From the NCBI GenBank assembly GCA_017640725.1, contig JAEPQB010000002.1, forward strand, positions 620,001 through 684,000: a stretch of 64,000 nucleotides of DNA. The letters run 5' to 3'. A program made the position numbers and the translations under genes. Below are positions 43,370-50,747 of the stretch, in pieces. Source of the stretch: Kordiimonadaceae bacterium (lineage in GTDB: Bacteria; Pseudomonadota; Alphaproteobacteria; Sphingomonadales; Kordiimonadaceae). A model generated the notes under the pieces. That model did not search any database and was not told where the DNA came from. It saw only the letters and a program-made list of their open reading frames with translations. How positions within the stretch are numbered: position 1 is the first letter of the stretch; the number at the start of each line of letters is the position of its first letter.

Positions 43370-45463
43370 ATGGCAAACGTTGAAACTCCCACATCCGCAG
43401 CAACAGCGGACGATTTAATCGCAGTAATAAACCAACTGCTTGCGTTGATTGATGACACAACCACCGAAGACGAGCTTGAAGAAATTCAGTCAGCATTGAA
43501 TGAGGCTGAAGAACTTCTGGCAGAAGCTGCGGAAGAGGAAGACGACGAGTCTGAGGACGATGAGGACGAGTCTGAAGACGACGAAGAAGACGACGAAGAC
43601 GACGACGAAGACGAGGACGACGAAGACGGCGAAGACGAGGACGACGACGAGGACGAAGACGAAGACGAAGACGAGGACGACGACGAAGACGAGGACGACG
43701 ACGAAGAAGACGACGAAGAAGACGACGAAGAAGACGAAGAAGAAGACGAGGACGAAGACGAAGACGAAGACGAGGACGAAGAAGAAGACGACGACGAGGA
43801 CGAAGAAGAAGACGAAGACGAAGACGAAGACGAGGACGAAGACGAAGACGACGACGAAGAAGACGAAGACGAAGACGACGACGACGAAGACGAGGACGAA
43901 GAAGAAGACGAAGACGAGGACGAAGACGAAGAAGAAGACGACGACGAAGACGACGACGAAGAAGACGAGGACGAAGACGAAGACGACGACGACGAAGACG
44001 AAGACGAAGACGAGGACGAAGAAGAAGACGAAGACGAGGACGAAGACGAAGAAGAAGACGAAGACGACGAAGACGAGGACGACGAAGAAGACAACAAACC
44101 TGCCGGCGAAGGTGACGACGACGGTGAGGATGAGTCCGACGATGAAGAGGATGACGACGAGTCCGATGAGGATGAGGAAGATGACGAATCCGATGATGAT
44201 GAGGATGAGGACGAAGACTCAGACGAAGATGAGGAAGATGACGAATCCGATGATGAAGAGGATGAGGACGAAGACTCAGATGAAGATGAGGAAGACGACG
44301 ATTCCGATGATGAAGAGGATGAGGACGAAGACTCAGATGAAGATGAGGAAGATGACGAATCCGATGATGAAGAGGATGAGGAAGAAGTCCCTGCTACTGC
44401 TGAAAATGTAACAGCCCAGGCGGAAGCCCTTATCGCTTCCATTGAATCCGGTGCGGCAGATGGCCTCGAAGAAGACGATCTGGAAGATGTCGTCGAAGAA
44501 ATTGGCGAACTAGTCGAAGACCTTGAGAATGAGGACGATGTCATTCGCGGCGGCGAAGGCGACGACGATATTGATGGCGGCGAAGGCGAAGACTTCCTCA
44601 CTGGCGGCGCTGGCAATGACACAGTCGACGGCGGTGAAAGCGATGACGCCATCTTCGCTGGCAAGGACGACGAAGGTGATGATGTCTTCTCAGGCGGCGA
44701 TGGCAATGATGTCGTCGGCGGCGGCAAAGGCAATGACTTGCTGATAGGCGGTGAAATCGGCGGCAGCGGCGATGGCAGCGACAATATCTTCGGCGGTGAC
44801 GGCGACGACACCATCATTGGCTCCAACTATACTGATGACGGCGACGGCAATGTTGACGACGGAGACACCTTTGGCAACGACGCGTCAGATGGCTCGGACG
44901 TTATCTGGGCAGGCGCCGGCAACGACGTAGTTATCGGTGGTGGCAATGACGACGTGATCGGTGGTGGCACCGGTGACGACACATTGAACGGCCAGGACGG
45001 GGACGACCTCTTGTTCGCTGGTCGCAATGGCAACGATGACATCAGCGGCGGTGACGGCAACGATGAAGCATTTGCCGGTGACGGCGACGATGTTGTTGAC
45101 GGTGGCAATGGTGATGATCTGTTGTTCGGCGGTTCAGACGACGACATCGTGAACGGCGGCTCGGGGTCAGACTCGGTGTTCGGTGGCAGCGGTGACGACA
45201 CACTGAACGGTGGCACCGGTGACGACACATTGTACGGCGGTAGCGGTAATGATGTGTTCGTATTTGGCGCAAACGCTGGAAACGATGTTATCCGCGGATA
45301 CAGCGACGATGATGACCTCATCGACCTGTCATCGCTGGGTGTCAGCTTTGACGACCTGACCATCACCCAAACACAAGGCAGCACTCTCGTCAGCTGGTCT
45401 GACGGTAGTGTCTTACTGCAGGGTGTGAGTGATACCCTGGAGGCTAGCGACTTTATTTTCTAG
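43370..45463 (+). CDS. RTX calcium-binding protein with ~285-residue Asp/Glu tract
   Basis: 697 aa, AAGGA before the ATG and no N-terminal signal. Residues 1-53 form a helical head (ADDLIAVINQLLALIDDTTT). Residues ~55-340 are almost pure Asp/Glu with Ser in the last part. A short helical linker follows (AENVTAQAEALIASIESGAA). Residues ~385-640 are RTX nonapeptides (GGEGDDDIDGGEGEDFLTGG and so on) that should fold as Ca2+-loaded beta-rolls. The hydrophobic C-terminus (SVLLQGVSDTLEASDFIF) is a type I secretion signal. Probably secreted directly to the outside in an ECF-dependent way. No transporter genes are adjacent. Confidence 0.88.
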   Translation: MANVETPTSAATADDLIAVINQLLALIDDTTTEDELEEIQSALNEAEELLAEAAEEEDDESEDDEDESEDDEEDDEDDDEDEDDEDGEDEDDDEDEDEDEDEDDDEDEDDDEEDDEEDDEEDEEEDEDEDEDEDEDEEEDDDEDEEEDEDEDEDEDEDEDDDEEDEDEDDDDEDEDEEEDEDEDEDEEEDDDEDDDEEDEDEDEDDDDEDEDEDEDEEEDEDEDEDEEEDEDDEDEDDEEDNKPAGEGDDDGEDESDDEEDDDESDEDEEDDESDDDEDEDEDSDEDEEDDESDDEEDEDEDSDEDEEDDDSDDEEDEDEDSDEDEEDDESDDEEDEEEVPATAENVTAQAEALIASIESGAADGLEEDDLEDVVEEIGELVEDLENEDDVIRGGEGDDDIDGGEGEDFLTGGAGNDTVDGGESDDAIFAGKDDEGDDVFSGGDGNDVVGGGKGNDLLIGGEIGGSGDGSDNIFGGDGDDTIIGSNYTDDGDGNVDDGDTFGNDASDGSDVIWAGAGNDVVIGGGNDDVIGGGTGDDTLNGQDGDDLLFAGRNGNDDISGGDGNDEAFAGDGDDVVDGGNGDDLLFGGSDDDIVNGGSGSDSVFGGSGDDTLNGGTGDDTLYGGSGNDVFVFGANAGNDVIRGYSDDDDLIDLSSLGVSFDDLTITQTQGSTLVSWSDGSVLLQGVSDTLEASDFIF
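43533..44161 (+). repeat. Asp/Glu-coding low-complexity tract (GAC/GAA/GAG)
   Basis: A ~630-nt purine-skewed tract of GAC, GAA and GAG codons with no fixed long period. The opposite strand reads as a long poly-Ser frame, which is an artefact. Confidence 0.85.
44162..44389 (+). repeat. Four tandem 57-bp repeats coding a Ser-containing acidic unit
   Basis: Exact 57-bp periodicity at 44162, 44219, 44276 and 44333. Each copy encodes 19 residues of the type SDEDEEDDESDDEEDEDED. Copies differ by a few substitutions. They use GAT much more than the preceding GAC-rich tract, so the two parts have separate origins. Confidence 0.85.
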
Positions 45464-45506
45464 TCACTGTGGCGCTTCCAATACCGGAAGCACTCAGGCA
45501 CGGAGG

Positions 45507-45541
45507 GCATCGGCAGAGTATCGCCGGTGCCCTTCTTTTGT
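45507..45541 (+). terminator. Terminator of the acidic RTX gene
   Basis: GGGCATCGGC ... GCCGGTGCCC stem with one wobble pair followed by TTCTTTT, ~45 nt after the RTX stop. Confidence 0.75.
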
Positions 45542-45604
45542 GATTGAAACAGCTCTCGTCCCGGTAGTGCTTGCAAAATTCACCAAGTGGCTCATCATAC
45601 CAAA

Positions 45605-46372
45605 ATGGAAAATGAGGAGCCCGATATCAGTCTGGCTGATCGTCCAGACAGCTTCATGCATGCAGTCTTCGGCCAAGCTGTGGCCGTGGAAACCAACCTC
45701 GACAAGCTTGGCCAACTTTGTACGGACTTTTTCACCGAGCACGGCGCTGTAATGTCGAGCTACCACCATGTGCCCCCTGTGGGCGCTACCGACCATGATC
45801 GGGCGCTGGCGGTTGCGGCCCAGGGCTTTCCGGATGACTGGGTTAAACGGTATGTGGAAGAAGAATTGCACAAAATCGACCCGATCCCCAAATATGCACT
45901 GAAGAGAAGCGAGCCTTTCTGGTGGTTTGATCTAGATGGGAATCCCGATCTAAGCGCCGATGAACAACGCTATATGGACATTTTGAAAGCCCAGGATTTA
46001 GGTGATGGACTGGCGATCCCTTTATTTGGGCCGAACGGTCGCACCGGATACGCCGGTATCGGCTTCGGTAAAAACCCCCCACCCATTTCTGCGCTCAAAA
46101 TCATGCAGCTGCAGAATGCGGCACAGCTGGCACATCAACGGTATTGCGCAATTTTGCAGGACAAACGCAAAGAAGACATGTCCCTGTCGGCGCGGGAACT
46201 AGAGATTCTGTCATGGGTGGTTCGTGGAAAAAGCAATGGCGTAATTGCCGACATTTTGGGCATTTCCAGCTATACCGTGGACACCTACGTGCGCAGAATA
46301 TTTGGCAAGCTTGGTGTCTCCAACCGGGTCACAGCGGTTCTGCGGGCAACTTCAATTGGCCTTGTAGACTGA
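45605..46372 (+). CDS. LuxR-type regulator with autoinducer-binding-like domain
   Basis: About 255 aa from ATG 45605; a GTG at 45587 is also possible and neither has a ribosome site. Residues ~30-165 resemble the autoinducer-binding domain (DFFTEHGAVMSSYHHVPP, DPIPKYALKRSEPFWWFD, GDGLAIPLFGPNGRTGYAGI). The GerE HTH follows (LSARELEILSWVVRGKSNGV, then SYTVDTYVRRIFGKLGVSNR). No luxI is nearby, so this is an orphan receptor or one that senses another ligand. Convergent with the next gene by 3 nt. Targets unknown; neighbouring secreted-protein genes are candidates. Confidence 0.87.
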   Translation: MENEEPDISLADRPDSFMHAVFGQAVAVETNLDKLGQLCTDFFTEHGAVMSSYHHVPPVGATDHDRALAVAAQGFPDDWVKRYVEEELHKIDPIPKYALKRSEPFWWFDLDGNPDLSADEQRYMDILKAQDLGDGLAIPLFGPNGRTGYAGIGFGKNPPPISALKIMQLQNAAQLAHQRYCAILQDKRKEDMSLSARELEILSWVVRGKSNGVIADILGISSYTVDTYVRRIFGKLGVSNRVTAVLRATSIGLVD

Positions 46373-46375
46373 CAG

Positions 46376-46756
46376 TTAAAAAATATCGCCTACCAACCAG
46401 CTTTGCGCTTCTTCCATATCGTACGTAGACAACACCTTGCCGCCATGCTGCATGATTCCAAGACAAGCCGCTTTTTCGATATGGTCGCTCTTGTCGATCA
46501 CAACGGCAAGGCGAGCGCGGTGCCTGTTCAAAGTACGGCCTACGGCCTCGACGGACGACTTGCAGACAATTGAATCCCAGGGCGTTATCATCTGCCGCTT
46601 GTCCACTAAGATGTGCCGGGCACCTGCATCAAGTGCACATTCATACAGCTCGAGCAACTGGCCGTGGCACCAAGTTTCCCGAGCCACATGTTGCACTGGC
46701 AACTGTTTACCATCGGCATAAATCGCGAAATTCGCCCTGTTTGACCCCTGTGTCAT
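46376..46756 (-). CDS. Small STAS/SpoIIAA-like protein
   Basis: 126 aa. AGGTGAG lies just before ATG 46756; a longer in-frame start at 46813 is rejected. The strand-helix alternation (NFAIYADGKQLPVQHVA, HGQLLELYECALDAGARHIL, VDKRQMITPWDS, RLAVVIDKSDHIEKAACLGI) suits a compact alpha/beta domain of the SpoIIAA/STAS-like type. No phosphorylatable Ser/Thr site is evident. Function unknown; convergent with the LuxR gene and divergent from the three-gene operon. Confidence 0.65.
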   Translation of the reverse strand: MTQGSNRANFAIYADGKQLPVQHVARETWCHGQLLELYECALDAGARHILVDKRQMITPWDSIVCKSSVEAVGRTLNRHRARLAVVIDKSDHIEKAACLGIMQHGGKVLSTYDMEEAQSWLVGDIF

Positions 46757-47037
46757 CGTGCTCACCTTTTCCTTCAAACGACAGCACAGAACCCAGGCAA
46801 TCGGTCCATCCAATCGCGTCCGAAAGTCTTGCTACTAGTCGTTGTCCGTTTCAGAAATTACTGCTTGCCCAAAACACAGGGAAACTTGAAGCAGTGGTCA
46901 GCCATTGCTCTGGCTTGGGCCGGAACATATTGAATCTTGACTCTTTGGTCATGTCACGTAATCGCGGTACATGGACTTGGTTATCGTACGTTCCCAATCA
47001 CACCAACTAAAGCCAGCCAAGCATTTTGTATGTTGAC

Positions 47038-47128
47038 GATACAAATAATAGTTTTAATAGTATTGATACAACTAATAGTACTCTGAGTTCTTACAGCAAC
47101 AATACAACTAATAGTATTTTGAGTTTCT
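47038..47128. repeat. Three direct repeats upstream of three-gene operon
   Basis: GATACAAATAATAGT (47038), GATACAACTAATAGTA (47065) and AATACAACTAATAGTA (47101); the last two extend into a shared TGAGTT tail. Starts are 27 and 36 bp apart. AT-rich and immediately before the operon, they look like binding sites for an unidentified regulator. The rest of 46757-47154 holds no gene. Confidence 0.6.
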
Positions 47129-47131
47129 GGT

Positions 47132-47155
47132 TGTCTTGACAGGGGACACAAGACA
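47132..47155 (+). promoter_or_regulatory. Hairpin enclosing the ribosome site of the three-gene operon
   Basis: TGTCTTG (47132-47138) pairs with CAAGACA (47149-47155). The loop contains AGGGG, the Shine-Dalgarno, and the last stem base is the A of the ATG. The fold would modulate initiation. Confidence 0.45.
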
Positions 47156-49044
47156 TGAACTCGACTGACTTAGCGTCGAAGACCAACACACCATTTGAGC
47201 GTTTTATCGAAAAGTGCTTTGGCAACTGGATCATCCGGCTGGGTGGACCCTATTGCTTTTTATTGATCCTCATAGGGGTCGCGACGCTGGCTTACGTCGC
47301 CCTCGTGCTGGTGTCACGCAGCGGTGCGGGTGACCCGTGGGACCCACCCGTGCCCATTGTGGCAAGTGGTGATAGTACTGGCCAGGCGGATGCGCAAACA
47401 CAAGCATGCTCTCAATCGCCTCAGCCATGGGCGTGCGGCTCGGTTCGTCTGAATGAAAACGGGTTTCTGAATATCACCTTTGATGAAGCGAAACTAAACT
47501 CTTACCTGGCGCGCGAGCAGATCGTAATTCTTCAGGAATATTTCAGGAAAGAACTCGAAAAAACCCAGGAAACCCTGCTGAGTGGACGCCAGCGTATTCT
47601 GGATGACATTAACAATTTTGCGCGCGCGAAACTTCGCGCCAAAGCCCCGCCGGCTCCGCTTAATCTTTCTTCACCGAACTCAACCGCTATTGATGCGCTT
47701 CTGACGCGTTCCGCCAATTTGTCGGTAATTCAGCAATGGCTTGATGAGTTCCCGGATATGTTCACGCCATTTGGTTCATTGGACGAGTTCAAAAGCTATG
47801 CTGATTTATTGGAAAAAGCTGAGAGCGCCGGCGTCGCGGACCTGGAGACTGTTGAAGTCCAATTGATTGAGGCTGAAGCTGAACTCGAAATTGCGACAAG
47901 CAAACTCGCCACCTCCAGGTCAGAGTATCAGACCCAGCTCGCCGAGTTAGCGGCCACAGAAGGCAATTTGAATGTGCTGAATGCGCAATTGAGCGCGCTG
48001 AAAGCCTCGATCAGGGCCGCTTCCTCTCCCGAAAACGAAGGCACCGCAAAAAACGTCGCTGGTCAGCAACAACCATCCGGAACCAAACCGGCAGTTGACG
48101 GCAATACACAGGCGCAAGTGAAACCTGAACCGGATGCCGCCTTTCGGCAGAAAAAACAGGAAGCCAAAGAAAAGCGAAACCAGATAAACACCACGGCCAA
48201 TCGTCTGACTGGCCTCAATAGGTCGCTGCCGGGCCTTAAATCAATCGTTGATACTGACCAGGCAACAGTTCAGCAGGCTGAAAAAAAGCTGACGCTTCTC
48301 TCCTCATGGAAAGGTCAGCTGATTGGCGTCAAAAGCGCTTACAGCAGCCATCAAGCCGACGCAGCGCGCTATAATTCGCTGAAGAAAGCCCTGCAACTGC
48401 AAATCGATTCTGAAATCAATCTATTTACCAACACGCGGGCGGGTGCCCCTAATCTAAGCCCGCCTCTCAATTTCTCCTGGCTATATTCCGCGGGAGCATG
48501 GTGGCTGGTACATCTGATTTATTGGACAACAATGGGTGTTCTGCTTGATGCCCTCTTCAGGCTTAACCAGGCCGTGGCCAAAAAAGATTTTGACCCGGTT
48601 CAGTTTGCTTTGACCGTGCCCAAATTATTTTCCGCTCCATTTATGTCGTTGCTTGTTGTCTCGCTGTGGGGTGCTGGCCTGACAGAAAGCGGTATCACCT
48701 TTGTAAACCTGCCGTACATGATGTTTGTGTTTTTTGCGCTTGGGTTTGCGTCCAACCGGGTGACCCGGCTTGTGCGCGATGCAACCAAAGGCGTGCTGCG
48801 GGGCTTTTCGCTCAGCGAGGACAAGTTGCGCGCCGAATATGACGAAGCACGCAAATACCGACGGAAGTATCAGGTGAATTTTGATCTACACACAGCCCCA
48901 ACAACGCTGAGGGAAGTCACTCGCCAAGTAAAAGCAGAAAGCATGCAAAAGCTTGAGGCGGATGCAATTGATGGCGGTGTTATCGAAGCGCAGGCAGGCA
49001 CGGCAGGTGCCACGGCCGCCCAGCCCAACGGAGCCGCAGGATGA
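47155..49044 (+). CDS. Inner-membrane protein with large coiled-coil domain, unknown function
   Basis: 629 aa. One membrane segment near the N-terminus (PYCFLLILIGVATLAYVALV). A ~400-residue, probably periplasmic, helical region follows, with heptad-like coiled coils (residues ~115-175, 230-285, 335-410) and two Cys early (ACSQSPQPWACGS). A second hydrophobic cluster at ~440-545 (WWLVHLIYWTTMGVLLDALF, FMSLLVVSLWGAGL, MMFVFFALGFASNRV) contains about three segments, and the tail is cytoplasmic and helical. No enzymatic motif. The stop overlaps the lipoprotein frame. It resembles a scaffold spanning the envelope; I recognise no family. Confidence 0.75.
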   Translation: MNSTDLASKTNTPFERFIEKCFGNWIIRLGGPYCFLLILIGVATLAYVALVLVSRSGAGDPWDPPVPIVASGDSTGQADAQTQACSQSPQPWACGSVRLNENGFLNITFDEAKLNSYLAREQIVILQEYFRKELEKTQETLLSGRQRILDDINNFARAKLRAKAPPAPLNLSSPNSTAIDALLTRSANLSVIQQWLDEFPDMFTPFGSLDEFKSYADLLEKAESAGVADLETVEVQLIEAEAELEIATSKLATSRSEYQTQLAELAATEGNLNVLNAQLSALKASIRAASSPENEGTAKNVAGQQQPSGTKPAVDGNTQAQVKPEPDAAFRQKKQEAKEKRNQINTTANRLTGLNRSLPGLKSIVDTDQATVQQAEKKLTLLSSWKGQLIGVKSAYSSHQADAARYNSLKKALQLQIDSEINLFTNTRAGAPNLSPPLNFSWLYSAGAWWLVHLIYWTTMGVLLDALFRLNQAVAKKDFDPVQFALTVPKLFSAPFMSLLVVSLWGAGLTESGITFVNLPYMMFVFFALGFASNRVTRLVRDATKGVLRGFSLSEDKLRAEYDEARKYRRKYQVNFDLHTAPTTLREVTRQVKAESMQKLEADAIDGGVIEAQAGTAGATAAQPNGAAG

Positions 49045-49055
49045 AGGGACACAAC

Positions 49056-50201
49056 ATGAGCAAAGCACGCCAATTTAACAGACTCGCGGGACTGATTATC
49101 GCTTGTTCCGTGCTGGCCAGCTGCGCTGGATACCGGTCCGCCAAGGATGTGTCAGCAGAACTTAATGACAGTGCAAAAGATGTGGCAAAAAAAGTTGACG
49201 ACCTGCAAACGCGCGACGCATCTCTTGTGCAGGCCATAACCACATATCAGACCAATTACAAAGCTGCGCGCGAAGCAGCATTTGACGCAAAAAAAGCTGC
49301 CGCGCTGGGTGAGATTGACCGAATAGAACAACAGTTCGAAGCGCGGGCGAACGAGTTGATGGTAGAAGGCCTGCGCACCTTCATCGTACAGCAAAACACC
49401 ATCGCTCTCGAGTTGCGAACAGAAGGCCCACTAGCCCTGTTGGGCCTGAAGAGTTTCCGCGACCAGGCGCTTGGTCGCTTCACCGCGCTCAAGTCAACTT
49501 CGGACGCAAAACCTGATGATCTGGAGCTTGCAAAGCAAGCCGCCGAAGCTGCGGCCGTTCATAGAACTTCAGTAGCAGTGTACTATGACTTAACGACCAA
49601 AATGTACCAGTCCTATGTGGAGCGAGCAAACGAGGTTTACACGACATATGCGCAGCAACTGGAAGAGGCCCGCAGCAAAGCCGTTACAGACTTCGGCGAC
49701 TTGGTTGAACAAGAGCGCACCAAGTTGAATGAAACCGAGTTTACCTATACCGACCCGGCAGCACCTCCTTCAACAGAAGCTTATGCTGCCCTCAAGAAAT
49801 GGGTGGAAGCGGCCGGTGCATCAGGCGAAGAACTGAACAAATTTTTGAATTCGCCCATACTGATTTTCCGCGCTTTGATTAGCGGCACGACCGAGGGCTT
49901 CAAGGACGCGCTGAATTTGAGCAAAGCCGAGGCAGCTGCTGCAGCGAGTTCGGAAGCCAAACAGGAGCTGGAAACCCAGCTGGACAATACCATTAATGCT
50001 TTCGGCAGTGTCAGCCTGCTGAAGGGTGAGCAAAAAGCCGCAGAGGAAATTCTCAAAAACGGCCGTGACCAGGTAACGCGGGCAGCAAATGATCGCCTTA
50101 AAAAGCTGATTGATGACGGCGCCAAGTCGGTTGTCGACCAGGTCAAAAACCAGTTTGGCTGGCTGAGCCAGACCAACGACGTTGCTTCAGCAAGCAATTA
50201 A
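49056..50201 (+). CDS. Helical lipoprotein of the three-gene operon
   Basis: 381 aa from ATG 49056, preceded by AAGGGA; an ATG 15 nt earlier overlaps the upstream TGA and is also possible. The lipobox SVLAS-C follows a short signal. The mature protein is almost wholly alpha-helical and Ala/Glu/Lys-rich (LNDSAKDVAKKVDDLQTRDA, RVxxAANDRLKKLIDD-type stretches), suggesting long coiled coils reaching into the periplasm. No known domain. Coupled to the membrane coiled-coil gene upstream and 15 nt from the small helical protein downstream. Confidence 0.75.
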   Translation: MSKARQFNRLAGLIIACSVLASCAGYRSAKDVSAELNDSAKDVAKKVDDLQTRDASLVQAITTYQTNYKAAREAAFDAKKAAALGEIDRIEQQFEARANELMVEGLRTFIVQQNTIALELRTEGPLALLGLKSFRDQALGRFTALKSTSDAKPDDLELAKQAAEAAAVHRTSVAVYYDLTTKMYQSYVERANEVYTTYAQQLEEARSKAVTDFGDLVEQERTKLNETEFTYTDPAAPPSTEAYAALKKWVEAAGASGEELNKFLNSPILIFRALISGTTEGFKDALNLSKAEAAAAASSEAKQELETQLDNTINAFGSVSLLKGEQKAAEEILKNGRDQVTRAANDRLKKLIDDGAKSVVDQVKNQFGWLSQTNDVASASN

Positions 50202-50216
50202 GCAAGGACAAAGAGC

Positions 50217-50678
50217 ATGACCATTTCCAAGGAAGAAATGCAGGCAATGATGGCATATATGCCGTCCTCGTTTGACGGTGTAATGCGGCAGGCTGCACAA
50301 AATGTTGACGAGTTGATCGACACTAAAATGAGCCAGTTTGAGGGGGTTCTTTCGGAAAAGCTGAGTGACTTTGAAAACGACCCGCAGCTTGCGGCGCTGG
50401 GTGACGAACTTACTGAAACAATGAAGGCGCATTTTGAAGAACAAAAAGCGGCCGCCGAGGCGATGGAGGCCGAACTGGCAGCCATAAACGAGTTGATAGC
50501 AGGCACTGAGCTGCCGGAGGGCTTTGCGGAGGCTTTGCAAGCGAAAGCCATGGCCCTGACTGAGAAGAAAGATGCGCTCAAAAACAGTACTGACACGCTA
50601 CTTGAAAATGTGAAAGGACTGTCCAAAAAAGCCACCACCTTTGGCATCAGCGCGGCGCGCAAAGCCATCGGCATCTAG
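50217..50678 (+). CDS. Small soluble coiled-coil protein of the three-gene operon
   Basis: 153 aa with no signal peptide or membrane segment, so presumably cytoplasmic. Predicted helices throughout: SFDGVMRQAAQNVDELIDTK, LTETMKAHFEEQKAAAEAME, AKAMALTEKKDALKNSTDTL. No family recognised. As third member of a membrane/lipoprotein/soluble set it could be the cytosolic partner of the membrane protein's helical tail. Convergent with the RTX array. Confidence 0.75.
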   Translation: MTISKEEMQAMMAYMPSSFDGVMRQAAQNVDELIDTKMSQFEGVLSEKLSDFENDPQLAALGDELTETMKAHFEEQKAAAEAMEAELAAINELIAGTELPEGFAEALQAKAMALTEKKDALKNSTDTLLENVKGLSKKATTFGISAARKAIGI

Positions 50679-50747
50679 CCTGAACAGGCTGCGGATGCAC
50701 CCGCTCACCAGCGGCAGCCAGAAACTGTCGCGGCTTGTTTCATACGT

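Noticed and set aside
43486-44826. Long minus-strand poly-Ser frame and plus-strand Thr/Lys-rich frame over the RTX acidic tract
   Set aside because: Artefacts of the GAC/GAA codon repeat; the RTX frame continues into nonapeptides and a secretion tail.
45605-46372. Complete quorum-sensing pair
   Set aside because: No LuxI-type synthase is present in the window; the LuxR-type gene is an orphan.
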